A DNA stretch of 64,000 bases from G963422445 sp963422445 (GCA_963422445.2 OY729512.2:930001-994000), one strand, 5' to 3'; positions 9,118 to 18,718 are shown, numbered from the stretch's first letter. The notes: generated by a model from the letters alone, not told the origin. Program-made: numbers and translations.

Positions 9118-9963
9118 ATAGTGTCGTCATGAGTGATGTTTATCTGTCCTATCTGTCGAACTCACTCGATGGTTCCTGGAGGCGACTCATGGGATTGGCT
9201 CATCGGCGTCACGACATTTCGGATAGGGTCTGGCTGTTGCTGGAGCCTCATCTGCCTGACCGAGCGGGACGTTGGGGTGGGGTGGCGCAGGATAATCAAC
9301 GGTTCATTAATGCGGTCTTGCTGGATTCTGCGCACCGGCGCTCCCTGGCGTGATTTGCCGCCGGACTATGGAGGCTGGAAAAATACCCATCGTCGGTTCT
9401 GTCGCTGGCGGGACAAGGGGCTCTGGGGGGCGTTGCTGGAGCCTCTGGTGGATGAGCCGGACGATGAGTGGCTGATGATTGACGCCAGTCATCTCAAGGT
9501 CCATCCCCATGCGAGCGGTGCGGTCGGCGGCAATCAGGCGATGGATCGCACAAAAGGGGGCTGAACACGAAACTGCACCTGGCTGTGGACGCGCATGGGA
9601 TGCCGGTGCGGGTGTTGGTGACCGAGGGGACGGCAGCAGATTGCAGTCAAGCGGTCGAGCTGATTGAAGGGATAGATGCCGAGTCCTTGTTGGCGGACAA
9701 GGCCTATGACACGACTGCCATTCTGTCTTATTGTGAGGAGCATGAAGTCATTGCGGTGGTTCCGCCGAAGCGCAACCGCAAGCACCCCAGAGCGTATGAT
9801 GTCCATCTCTACCGGCGCCGGCATTTGGTGGAGAACGCCTTTCTGTGGCTCAAGCGTTGGCGTGGGATTGCCACGCGATACGCCAAGAATGCCGCATCGT
9901 TCCTCGCCGCGGTGCAGATTCGGTGTCTGGCGCTCTGGGCTGGTATTTCGTGACGACACTATC
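9117..9963 (+). mobile_element. IS5-superfamily element with 13-bp perfect ends
   Basis: Ends are GATAGTGTCGTCA at 9117-9129 and its exact inverse at 9951-9963, flanked by TA (9115-9116 and 9964-9965). Its right side directly abuts the IS630-type element II. Confidence 0.88.
9189..9956 (+). pseudogene. IS5-superfamily transposase, frameshifted
   Basis: Three frames encode one transposase. Frame one gives the N-terminus (DISDRVWLLLEPHLPDRAG). An extra C near 9321 shifts the frame before WILRTGAPWRDLPPDYG. The DDE part then runs to a TGA after RTKGG, and the rest (LNTKLHLAVDAHGMPVRV to the end) lies one frame back. The second shift is at AAAAGGGGG, a plausible programmed -1 site as in related two-frame elements. 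The first shift looks like a true disabling mutation. Confidence 0.75.
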
Positions 9964-9989
9964 TAGTGGATTGATTCCCGTTTGGAACC

Positions 9990-11043
9990 CTCTTTTTCTT
10001 GCGGCGATGATGGTATCGGGATCGGCGGTCCAGACGAAGGGCCTGGCTTCGGTGGTGTCGTGTTCGTCGATGAATCGGCGGATGGCGTCCTGGATGTCGC
10101 GTTGAGAGCGGCAGGCGCCGTATTTGAGACGGCGTCGTGTCAGCTTGGCGAAGACGCCTTCGACCGCGTTCAGCCACGCGCTCGAGGTGGGGGTGACGTG
10201 GAAGGTCCAGTGCGGATGGCGTGCGAGCCAGACCTGGACTTCCTTGTGCTTGTGAGTGGCGTCGTTGTCGAGGATGGCATGGACCGGGATGCCGGCGGGT
10301 ATCGTGTGCGCGATGCGGTTGCGGCATCTCGGGAACGCCTGGTGGCGATGCCGACTGGCGTGCTGGCCGATGACCGTGCCGTCGAGCACGGTCAGGGCGG
10401 CGAACAGCATCGTCGTGCCGTTGCGCCTGAAATCATGTGTCATGGTAGCGCCGCGGCCTTTCTTCAGCGGCAGGCCGGGCTGTGTGCGGTCAAGTGCCTG
10501 ACTGTGCGACCTGTCATCGATCGACAGCACGACCGCGTGAGCCGGCGGCGCAACGTAGAGGCCGACGATGTCGGTCAGCGTCTCGAGGCAGGCGGGATCG
10601 TTCGAAAGCGTGAACGGCCGCCAGCGGTGCGGCATCAGGCCATGCGCCTGCCAGACCGCCCAGACCCTCGAAGCGGCATCCCCACAGCCTTCGCCATCGC
10701 CCGCAGCGTCCAGTGGGTCGCCGCGTGAGGCGGCGAGGTGTGGGTCAACCCTATGATCTTCGCCACCGGCTCAGGAGCCGGAGGTGTCTTGCCCGGCGGA
10801 CGCGTCTTGTCCCGCAGAAATCCGTCCACACCGTCTTCCATAGAAGCGGTCCTGCCAGCGCCAGACACTGTTCTTCGCCTTGCCGGTTTCTCTCATGATG
10901 GCCATCGTGCCGAGCCCGTCGTCGCTCAGAAGAACGATGCGCGCCTGCCAGACGTGCTTCTGCGGGCTCTTCGGGTCAGAGACAACCGTTTCAAGGCGAT
11001 GCCGGTCGCCTGAAGTGAGCGTGAATGAAACACCAGGGCGCAT
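9990..11043 (-). pseudogene. IS630-family transposase II, two frameshifts
   Basis: The N-terminal DNA-binding part (MRPGVSFTLTSGDRHRLETV) starts at 11043. The middle part (DGVDGFLRDKTRPPGKTPP) is in a second frame, and the catalytic part from MPHRWRPFTLSND is in a third. LSIDDRSHSQAL, ILDNDATH and LNAVEGVF keep the catalytic residues. The catalytic frame lacks its own stop and runs on into the neighbouring IS5-type element. Confidence 0.8.
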
Positions 11044-11074
11044 CTCGCAGACCTCCGTGATCGGTAAATCAGAA

Positions 11075-11189
11075 GAACCGCTTATGCATGTGGCTCCGGT
11101 GGCACACGATGTTGCCCCCGATGTCGACTATTCCCGGCACGCCAAACGCTGCATGTGCGTTTCACCGGAGCCACGTGCATAAGCGGTTC
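11075..11189. mobile_element. 115-bp miniature inverted-repeat element (MITE) inside IS630 element II
   Basis: The ends are long inverted repeats of about 27 bp with one mismatch. They begin GAACCGCTTATGCA at 11075 and end TGCATAAGCGGTTC at 11189. The element is flanked by the 4-bp direct repeat AGAA (11071-11074 and 11190-11193), which is good evidence of transposition. There is no coding capacity. I do not recognise the parent element and see no second copy in this window. Confidence 0.8.
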
Positions 11190-11233
11190 AGAAGAATACA
11201 ATAACGGATATCTCTGTAACGATTAATCCACTA

Positions 11234-11253
11234 GTTTTAGGTCAGGCTCTCAG
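11234..11253 (-). repeat. Relic IS5-type terminal sequence
   Basis: On the minus strand this reads GAGAGCCTGACCTAAAAC, which also occurs at 21984-22001. The core TGACCTAAAACT starts the IS5-type element at 56157. It appears to be the leftover end of such an element, cut by the IS630 insertion. Confidence 0.5.
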
Positions 11254-11486
11254 CGTGAATCAGCAATGAACGACCGCGCGACAGGGGCCGGGCTTCCGGA
11301 AGCTTGCGAGGCAGCAGGACGAGCAGACATCCCGGAAAACGATGAACTACGCGGTTGTATCGCCAGGGTTACCATCGGAGACGGCTGGGACGTTTTGCGC
11401 GCCAAAACATCCAGCACTGCCCGTGCCACCGGGCAGAGCGCCCCGAGCGTTAGCCACCCAGCCAGTCAGTTCGGCGCGACTCCGCT

Positions 11487-12449
11487 TCATCCGTCCCGGT
11501 CCGCCTCGTCCGGGGTCTGCAATTCCCGCGGCAGCTTGAAGTAAACCGACTCGTCGGGACCGTCCATTTCAGTCACGGCGATGTCGTACGACGTGCCGAG
11601 ATGGTCGATCATCTCCTGCACCAGAAACTCCGGTGCGGATGCTCCGGCAGTGATGCCGACAGCCTGCTTGCCGTTCAGCCATGCCGGGTCGACCATGCCG
11701 GCATCGGACACGAGATGGGTTTCGACACCGGCCTCGTTGCCGATTTCGCGAAGACGATTTGAATTCGAACTGTTGCGGGCGCCGATCACCAAAATCAGGT
11801 CGACATCGGTTGCAAGCGCGCGAACAGCGGTTTGACGGTTCTGGGTCGCGTAACAGATACCATCGATTTCGGGCCCGGCGATGCCGGGGAACCGGTCCTG
11901 GAGGGCGGCAATGATGTCCCGGGTATCATCGACGCTGAGAGTCGTCTGGGTGACATAAGCCAGACGATCCGACGATGCCGGACGCAAGGCCGCGACCTCT
12001 TCGACGGTCGAGACCAGATGCACGGGCCCGTCGACCTGTCCCATGGTTCCGATGACTTCCGGATGGCCGGAATGGCCGATCAGCACCACATCGTAACCCT
12101 GGCGCGCAAAGCGCCTGGCGTCGTTGTGGATTTTCCTGACGAGAGGGCAGGTCGCATCGATCACATGCAGGTTGCGCCGCACGGCATCAGTCTCGACCGA
12201 CGGCGCGACGCCGTGCGCACTGAACACGGTGATGGCACTATCCGGAACCTCGTCGAGCTCTTCGACGAAACGTGCGCCCTTGCGGCGGAAGTCGTCAACG
12301 ACATGCCGGTTGTGCACGATTTCATGGCGGACATGGACCGGCGCTCCGAATCGTTCGAGGGTCCGTTCGACGATATCGACGGCGCGGACAACCCCGGCGC
12401 AAAACCCGCGCGGCCGGGCCAGAACGATGCGCAATGCCCGTCGTGTCAT
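11487..12449 (-). CDS. ispH: 4-hydroxy-3-methylbut-2-enyl diphosphate reductase (320 aa)
   Basis: Last enzyme of the non-mevalonate isoprenoid pathway. It reduces HMBPP to isopentenyl and dimethylallyl diphosphate using a [4Fe-4S] cluster. The three cluster cysteines are in GFCAG, DATCPL and GICYATQNRQ. Substrate-binding motifs HEIVHNRHVV, FSAHGV, GHSGHPE and SSNSNRL are present, and the length is normal. ATG 12449 is preceded by GGAGACAGG; an in-frame ATG at 12464 is less likely. IS630 copy C ends only about 105 bp upstream and its transposase reads toward ispH, so native upstream control may be lost and read-through is possible. Confidence 0.95.
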   Translation of the reverse strand: MTRRALRIVLARPRGFCAGVVRAVDIVERTLERFGAPVHVRHEIVHNRHVVDDFRRKGARFVEELDEVPDSAITVFSAHGVAPSVETDAVRRNLHVIDATCPLVRKIHNDARRFARQGYDVVLIGHSGHPEVIGTMGQVDGPVHLVSTVEEVAALRPASSDRLAYVTQTTLSVDDTRDIIAALQDRFPGIAGPEIDGICYATQNRQTAVRALATDVDLILVIGARNSSNSNRLREIGNEAGVETHLVSDAGMVDPAWLNGKQAVGITAGASAPEFLVQEMIDHLGTSYDIAVTEMDGPDESVYFKLPRELQTPDEADRDG

Positions 12450-12557
12450 CCACCTGTCTCCCATATCGGCTGGACGGGCAGTCTAACACGGCTCCGCGGC
12501 CGGGGCTACGATCGACGGACCACGACGGAAATCCGCGGAACCGGGTGCCGGAACCTA

Positions 12558-13735
12558 GTGTCCTGATTCCAAAGTTCGTACCGTTATGATGTTGCGGCTG
12601 CAGCGGTTTCGAGGGTCCTGAGGCAGAAGCGCTTGATGGACGCCAGGATTTCATCGGCTGTCTTGTGCCAGCGGAAGGGCTTGGGGTCCTCGTTGACGGT
12701 GTCGATGTACCCGGTGATCGCCTGCTCCAGCTCGACGGTCGATCGGTGAACCCCGCGCCGGATCTGCTTCTCTGTCAGATCGGCGAAGAAGCGCTCGACT
12801 TGGTTGAGCCACGAGGCAGAGGTCGGGGTGACGTGAACATGCCAGCGCGGTCGCCGGGCGAACCAGTCGCGGATCGTCTTCGTCTTGTGGGTCGAGTAGT
12901 TGTCCATGACGATGTGGATCTCGAGGTCGGGCGGCACGTTGGCCTCGACGTGATCCAGGAACTTGCGGAACTCCACGCTGCGGTGGCGCCGATAGCACTG
13001 TCCGATGACCTTGCCTGTGGCGACGTCAAGGGCTGCGAAGAGCGAGGTCGTGCCGTTGCGCTTGTAATCGTGAGTGCGCCGCTCGACCTGCCCCGGGCGC
13101 AGCGGCAGCAGCGGCTGGGTGCGATCGAGGGCCTGAACCTGCGATTTCTCGTCCACGCAGAGGACCATGGCATGCTGCGGCGGGTCCACGTAGAGCCCCA
13201 CGATGTCGCGCGTCTTGTCCACGAAGTAGGGGTCTGCCGAGAGCTTGAAGGTCTCGCTCCTGTGCGGCTGAAGGGAAAAGGCTCGCCAGATGCGATTGAC
13301 CGTCGACGGCGCATACCCCGTCGCCTGCGCCATCGAGCGCGTGCTCCATTGGGTCGCGTCACGAGGCTTCTCCTCAAGCGTCTTGCGCACCACCTCGGCC
13401 ACGGCGTCGTCATCGATGCGCCGGGGACGGCCGGAGCGCGGCTCGTCGTCAAGCCCGTCAAGACGATGCTCTGCGAAGCGATTGCGCCACTTCCTGGCGG
13501 TCTGGCTGGTCACGCCCAGCACGCTCCCAATCTGCACATTGGTAAGCCCTTCGGCCGCCAGCAGCACGATGTGCGCCCGATCGGACAGGCCTCGCCAGAC
13601 TTTGCGCCCGCGCGCCAGCCGCTCAAGCTCGTTGCGCTCGTCCGCGCTCAGCTTGATCTCCACCGAAAGTCGCATCACCATGCCCCCCGAATCGACACCA
13701 CCCCCTTAACAATACGAACTTTGCGTACAGGACAC
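12558..13735 (-). mobile_element. IS630-type element I, copy C
   Basis: 1178 bp with TA at 12556-12557 and 13736-13737 and the same ends as copies A and B. It is inserted just upstream of ispH in the same transcriptional direction. Confidence 0.92.
12584..13681 (-). CDS. IS630-family transposase, copy C (365 aa)
   Basis: Intact 365-residue frame with the same HTH and DDE motifs as copies A and B. It matches A at IRDWF and QIRRG and matches B at HVHV, so it may be closest to the common source of the three. Confidence 0.9.
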   Translation of the reverse strand: MVMRLSVEIKLSADERNELERLARGRKVWRGLSDRAHIVLLAAEGLTNVQIGSVLGVTSQTARKWRNRFAEHRLDGLDDEPRSGRPRRIDDDAVAEVVRKTLEEKPRDATQWSTRSMAQATGYAPSTVNRIWRAFSLQPHRSETFKLSADPYFVDKTRDIVGLYVDPPQHAMVLCVDEKSQVQALDRTQPLLPLRPGQVERRTHDYKRNGTTSLFAALDVATGKVIGQCYRRHRSVEFRKFLDHVEANVPPDLEIHIVMDNYSTHKTKTIRDWFARRPRWHVHVTPTSASWLNQVERFFADLTEKQIRRGVHRSTVELEQAITGYIDTVNEDPKPFRWHKTADEILASIKRFCLRTLETAAAATS

Positions 13736-13896
13736 TAGAGCGTTCGCTATTTCAATGGGAGACTCTAGAACACCGTTAGGGTATGCTACGCTGATCTGAC
13801 TGGTTGCGACGAATATCCAAATTGGGTTACGAAGAAGTGGAATGCACACATATAAGTATTGCTCTGTTTGGGAAACCGTAGAGGGTGGAGGGTTCA

Positions 13897-14721
13897 ATGC
13901 GTGATTTGCCAGGTCGTTTGATAGAAGCTTCAGCTACTCAGAAGATCATTGACGAGACTGTGAGTATCGTAACGCTGAAATGGGGAGACCGATACGGCCC
14001 AGAGTTCGTGAACCGCCTCTATGCAGGTGTGCAGAAAAATCTATCTTCTTCGTTTCGATTTATATGTTTTACTGAAAATGTTTCCGGATTACATGAATGT
14101 ATCGAAACCTACCCTCTTCCTCGACTTGGGTTTCCGGATAAGTTGTTTCCGTCGGTGTGGCTAAAAATTGGTTTGTTTGCCGACGGACTAGCCGATATGA
14201 AAGGTGATTGTATTTTTTTCGACCTCGATATGATCGTCGTAAACGACATAAAGCCGTTTTTTGAGTTCAAGAAAGGTAAACGATGTATAATCCACAACTG
14301 GAAACAAGCTCATCTTATATTCCAAGGTCGAAAAGATGTAGGAAATTCTTCTATCTTTCGCTGGCGCGCTAACACAACTCAGTTTATTGTGGATCAGTTT
14401 CACGATGAGGTCGACTGGGCGATAACAAACTTTCGGTCAGAGCAAGCTTATTTGACATATGCTATGGGAGAAAAATACTGGCGGCCTGAAACGTGGGTGC
14501 GCAGCTTCAAACGCCATGCGGTCCCCAATTTCCCTCTGAATATGGCTTTGCAGCCAACACTTCCGCGAGGCGTGAAGATATTAGTCTTTCATGGTAAACC
14601 CGACCCGGATAATGCTATCATAGGATGGAAGGGGAGACGATGGCACCAGAGAACCTTGCCGGCGCCGTGGATCTCCGATTATTGGAGTGATACAATTCGA
14701 CACGGGGATGAATTAATGTGA
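13897..14721 (+). CDS. Glycosyltransferase-like protein with DxD site (274 aa)
   Basis: Probable sugar transferase for cell-surface polysaccharide. The FFDLDMIVVND motif resembles the metal/nucleotide-sugar DxD site of GT8-like enzymes. It is preceded by a Rossmann-like start (VSIVTLKWGDRYG) and followed by a NWKQAHLIFQ region and a C-terminal VFHGKPDPDN motif seen in this type. ATG 13897 has GGTGGAGGG just upstream; a GTG at 13885 is in frame but lies over that site. Base composition is AT-rich. The next gene is a membrane ligase or polymerase, supporting a polysaccharide role. Confidence 0.7.
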   Translation: MRDLPGRLIEASATQKIIDETVSIVTLKWGDRYGPEFVNRLYAGVQKNLSSSFRFICFTENVSGLHECIETYPLPRLGFPDKLFPSVWLKIGLFADGLADMKGDCIFFDLDMIVVNDIKPFFEFKKGKRCIIHNWKQAHLIFQGRKDVGNSSIFRWRANTTQFIVDQFHDEVDWAITNFRSEQAYLTYAMGEKYWRPETWVRSFKRHAVPNFPLNMALQPTLPRGVKILVFHGKPDPDNAIIGWKGRRWHQRTLPAPWISDYWSDTIRHGDELM

Positions 14722-14877
14722 AGGGAATCCGATACCATTCAGTCGTCGTTACTGAGAGCGTGGGTCGACTTTGGAAGGCGAGCATGGTCGGTAGTAGCCT
14801 CGACGCGAGGAAGCGCAGGACCAACACTGTCATTTTTATGAAATGCAGGCGGACAAAGAAAGGTATTGATCAAATAA

Positions 14878-16179
14878 ATGCATCCGATGTTAAATTTTTG
14901 CAAGTCTTCTTTTCATCGATTCTTGGTTACACTCGGCGACAATTTTTGTAAACGATCCGCGATGGTGTTTCTGTTGGCTTTGCCGCCGACGCTCTTCGTT
15001 GCGCGCGGACCGGCTGACGTTCTTCTTGTTCTAATTGGCGTTGCCTTTTTGTTTGAGAGTGTCCACAAAAGACGATGGCAATGGTTGCAAGATCCTGTCG
15101 TCGTCGCTGGATTGGTGTTTTGGATTTTCCTCAATACAGTCGTAAGCCCTTTTGCGGAAGATTCAGATCGATCTTTCAGCCGCTCACTGCCTTGGGTTCG
15201 GTTTCCGTTGTTCTACGCAGCGGTAGCAAGTTGGTTACTTACCGAAATTCACGCGTTGCGTTTGGCCACATGGTGTTTGGCCGGGGTGCTTGGCCTCGTG
15301 GTCGCCGATTGTCTGGTTCAAGCTGTTTCCGGGACTTCCATAATGGGCGACCCCATTCATAACCAGCGTCTTTTAACCTTGATGGGTGACAAGACGGTGG
15401 GCTCGTATATCGCGAAGTTCGGATTTCCTTTGGTCGGAATGTTGATTTGTCTTGACCGCTTCGGGGTACCACAGGGTCCCGTGGTCGCCACTATACTTGG
15501 TCCATTGATGTTGCTTGCAGTAGTGCTGACCAACGAGCGTACCGCGACGGTATTAACTCTTTTCAGTCTGTTATTGATAGGGGTTTTTGTTTTCGCCGCG
15601 GTTCCTAGTCGGCGAGCGTTAACATTGTTGATTGCATCCGCACTCACTGGCCTTATTAGCGTAATTATTCTGTTTGTCGACCGCGTCAATGATCGAGCGA
15701 TTCGATTTATTGAACTTTTGATCCAGTTCGATCAATCTTCCTACTATGGGATATTCAAGATGTCGTGGCACATATTCTTGGATCACCCGCTGACCGGGAT
15801 AGGACTCAAGAATTATCGGGATGTGCGCTGGGAATATGTTGATTTGGCGCAAATGCCTGTCGGTGGTATGCACCCGCATAATGTGTGGCTAGAAGTCTTG
15901 GCCGAAACCGGCCTTTTCGGGTTCGCTGCATTTGTGGGTCTGGTGACAGTTCTGATTATTGTCTTTGCCCGCCGGGCGATCGATAATCGGATTAATTCGC
16001 TGGGAACGGGGTTTCTTGCGAGTAGTTTCGTAATCACACTATTTCCGATCGCTGCGACACAGAGTTTTTTTTCTAACTGGCCCGCCATATTGTTGTGGTG
16101 CTCTTTCACGTTCGCAATGGCAACGGTCAGCTGTCGCATGCCCACAGCGTTGGGCACGGGTAGATGTGACGATTCTTGA
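14878..16179 (+). CDS. O-antigen ligase / Wzy-like membrane protein (433 aa)
   Basis: Integral membrane protein with about 10-11 hydrophobic segments. It has the Wzy_C-type periplasmic motif LTGIGLKNYRDV, followed some 25 residues later by HPHNVWLEVLAETGLFG, the hallmark of O-antigen ligases and polymerases. It would join or polymerise polysaccharide on undecaprenyl carriers or lipid A core. ATG 14878 follows an A-rich ribosome site; ATG 14962 would start directly at the first membrane segment. The composition is AT-rich like the neighbouring glycosyltransferase. Confidence 0.82.
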   Translation: MHPMLNFCKSSFHRFLVTLGDNFCKRSAMVFLLALPPTLFVARGPADVLLVLIGVAFLFESVHKRRWQWLQDPVVVAGLVFWIFLNTVVSPFAEDSDRSFSRSLPWVRFPLFYAAVASWLLTEIHALRLATWCLAGVLGLVVADCLVQAVSGTSIMGDPIHNQRLLTLMGDKTVGSYIAKFGFPLVGMLICLDRFGVPQGPVVATILGPLMLLAVVLTNERTATVLTLFSLLLIGVFVFAAVPSRRALTLLIASALTGLISVIILFVDRVNDRAIRFIELLIQFDQSSYYGIFKMSWHIFLDHPLTGIGLKNYRDVRWEYVDLAQMPVGGMHPHNVWLEVLAETGLFGFAAFVGLVTVLIIVFARRAIDNRINSLGTGFLASSFVITLFPIAATQSFFSNWPAILLWCSFTFAMATVSCRMPTALGTGRCDDS

Positions 16180-16600
16180 ATCCGGTTTTCGTCAGCTGTT
16201 TTGAGAGTGTCGCGATGCGATCGACAATTCATTTTTATGGTTGAGTTATCAAAGGTCAAAATCGTCATATTCGCATTAGTTGGTCTCAGCGAATGGTGTG
16301 GTTCCACTATGGCGCAATCATTTGCTTTTATCTGATAATTTCTTAATTGATTTGAGCGGTACAGCAGCGGAAACTGCGTCCATGTGGAAGAAGTTGGTGG
16401 CGTCTGCGATGGTGTTTTCGATGATCATGCCCCGAGCGTAGCGGTCGATGTATTGTGGCGCGGAGTCTTCCATCTGGTTGGTGCTCTCGTTGTTCTGGCC
16501 AACTTGCTCAAGGCCGGTATTGATATCCTTGGGCACAATAATCGGAGGGCTCTGGTCAATTTCAAATTCGTCCCCAATCCCCCGAGCTTATCACCCTTGG
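16180..16600. other. AT-rich intergenic region
   Basis: About 420 bp between the ligase-like gene and the 3' end of the split reductase gene. Short frames exist on both strands (for example 16318-16536 minus) but none has a ribosome site or a recognisable domain. It may be relic DNA. Confidence 0.4.
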
Positions 16601-16872
16601 TCACAACGTGAAGGTTGATTCTTTACCACGTACCAGTTCCGATATCATCGCGTTGACTGGTGCCGCAAGACCAACCTTCGCGGCCTCAATCGGAACAGCC
16701 CCGTTGATGGCATCAATTTCGGACGGACGCCCGGCAAGATGATCCAGCAGCATCGACGGGCGTGCGCCCGGCATATTGGCACCAAATGCTCGGACATAGG
16801 CTTCAACGTCGTCAAAACCGAGGGCTATCTCCTGAGCGCGGGCGACGGCATCAGCTTCGCGTGCACAGGCAC

Positions 16873-17673
16873 TAGGGCGTGTTGACGAATGATCGAAGCA
16901 TAATCCATGCTGAGACAATGTGGACAAACGCGAGGACCGTCCGAGCGAGCTTGTCATAACGTGTGGCAATGCGGCGGAATTGTTTGAGCTTGTTGAAGAA
17001 TCGCTCGACCTGCTGGCGCCACTTGTCCTTTTCTTGATCGTGATGAACCGTCTCAGTCCGGTTCGACCGGGCGGGAATCACGGCTTCGACGCCCTGGTCG
17101 GCCAGCGCTTGGCGAATGCCCTTGCTGTCATACGCCTTGTCCATGACCGCAGCCTCCGGTGCGGGAGAGCTGGGCAAAGCCTTCCACAGCAGCTCGAATC
17201 CCACGCCATCATGGCGCTCGCCACCCGTCAACACGACGGACACACCGGTTGTTTCGTTGGCACAGGCCACGTGCAGCTTGGTGGAGAACCCACCCCGGGA
17301 GCGGCCGAGAGCCTGGGCCTCCTGGCCGCCGTTTTTTTACCGCGCCGGCGGCGTGTTGATGAGCGCGCACGATGGTCGAATCGATGAATACTTCCTTGAG
17401 TGGTTCATCGTCTACCTGTTGTATCTGTTGCCAGAGCCGTGCCCGGAGGTGGCGCTTCTCCCAACGGCGAAACCGCTGATAAACGGCATTCCAATGGCCG
17501 AATTCGTCGGGCAGGTCGCGCCATGGGGTTCCGGTACGCGCCTGGTAGAGGACGGCTTCGATGAACATTCGGTCGCTGAGCCGTGGCGGGGCGCCGGCAG
17601 CGTGTTTGCTCTCACGCAGTAGCGGCTCGAGTGTCGAGCAGACAGCATCCGTGATGAGCAGGCGTAACGCCAT
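16873..17673 (-). CDS. IS427-like transposase, orfA/orfB joined by frameshifting
   Basis: orfA (from 17673) encodes the DUF4096-like N-terminus and the first catalytic Asp (FIDSTIVRAHQHAAGA). A run of seven A (minus strand, about 17332-17338) then allows a -1 shift into orfB, which carries the second Asp in MDKAYDSKG and Glu in QQVERFFNKLKQFRRIATRYDK. orfB's stop TAG is formed at the target junction. The layout matches programmed frameshifting in this group, so this copy may be active. Confidence 0.75.
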
Positions 17674-17741
17674 GATAAGTCCCCGGAAAGTGTCATTGAT
17701 GGAGAATGATTATCAGCATTTCATGAATTCGTCAACACGGC
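16876..17741 (-). mobile_element. IS5-superfamily element (IS427-like), copy 1
   Basis: About 866 bp, with ends GGCGTGTTGACGAAT and, inverted, GCCGTGTTGACGAAT. It is flanked by CTAG, consistent with a TA target duplication. It interrupts the ketopantoate reductase-like gene. A second copy lies inside another transposon at 34240-35108. Confidence 0.9.
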
Positions 17742-18718
17742 CTAGCAATCGACCAGGCCGACTCATTGTCCTGGACCTCCCCGATGGTGATGCCCATCAA
17801 GGCGCAAGGACCGTTGTAGGTCACATTGCATATGAATTTCTCCCAGATCATCTGATGAATGTCTGGATAGCCTTTGGCCGTGAACCCGGCTGCTTGCCAA
17901 ACGTCGATAACCTTTTCGAGACGGTCAGAAACACCGCCATTCATCTCACCGATACGCACCAGTTGCATTCCGTTGTGGTGAGCATGGCCTGGATTTTTTA
18001 TTGACGCGCCAAACCCGCCAACCACGCCGATCATGACCTGACTGGCATCGATAGCCTCGGCAATGCGGTCGGCCGCCCCAAGACCGTTCTGAATTGTCAG
18101 GATTACGCTGTTGCAGTCGGCTATCTCTTTCGCAGCTCGCGCAGCAGCAGAGACATCGCCGGCCTTGGTAGCTATGATCACCAGTTCGCAGACCCCGGCG
18201 TCCGCCGCACTCGTTGTCGCATTCAAATGAACTGTCCGCTCGCCGCTCGCCCCTTCAACCCGTAAACCGTTCCGCCGGATGGCATCGATGTGATCCTGCC
18301 AGGTGTCGATGGCCCAAACGTCATTGCCGGCATCTGCGAGCAAGGCCGCATAAACCGAACCCATCGCCCCGCACCCGATAATCGCAACCTTCATGACATC
18401 TGGTCCCCGTTTTGGTTGAACTGCACATATATCAGCCTGTCGTGAGACCGAAAGAGCCAATGAATTTCATTCGGGCCACAGGCTGCCGACGCCAACACGT
18501 TTGACCCTGTTCCGCGGCCAGTGCTTGTTCGTGGCCGCGGGACCGCTTGCCCTGCGCAACGGACGATACACTTTGCCAGAGCGAGCACAGGCCGCCCAAG
18601 AAAAAAAGTCCGGTAAGATTGTTGACGGCTCCAATTTGCAATCAGCCTTCTTGTCGTATACCTGATGATACGGGCATCATGCTGAGGCGTTGCGCCCGCA
18701 TGCCGGAACGGGGATGTC

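Larger units (their letters stand above)
9966..11231 (-). mobile_element. IS630-type element II, near-complete copy
   Basis: Ends GTGGATTGATTC at 9966 and, inverted, GTGGATTAATC ending at 11231, flanked by TA (9964-9965 and 11232-11233). A 115-bp MITE is inserted near the right end (11075-11189). Confidence 0.8.
16601..18394 (-). pseudogene. Ketopantoate reductase-like (PanE/ApbA) gene split by an IS5-type element
   Basis: NADP-dependent 2-dehydropantoate 2-reductase family. The N-terminal part (18394-17742) begins MKVAIIGCGAMGSVYAALLA, a Rossmann GxGxxG. It continues through LTIQNGLG and the catalytic Lys region WEKFICNVTYN. The C-terminal part (16871-16601) holds ALGFDDVEAYVRAFG, PSMLLDHLAGRPSEIDAING and the family end. 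Removing the element and one TA joins SIA to SACAREAD in frame and restores a 307-residue protein with no other lesion. It may act in pantothenate synthesis or as a paralogue. Confidence 0.9.

Noticed and set aside
11266..11544. 92-codon frame downstream of ispH
   Set aside because: It overlaps the ispH 3' end antisense, has low-complexity Ser/Pro content and no ribosome site.
14718..14951. Small frame between the glycosyltransferase and ligase-like genes
   Set aside because: It overlaps the ligase-like start by 74 bp, has no ribosome site and encodes no recognisable domain.
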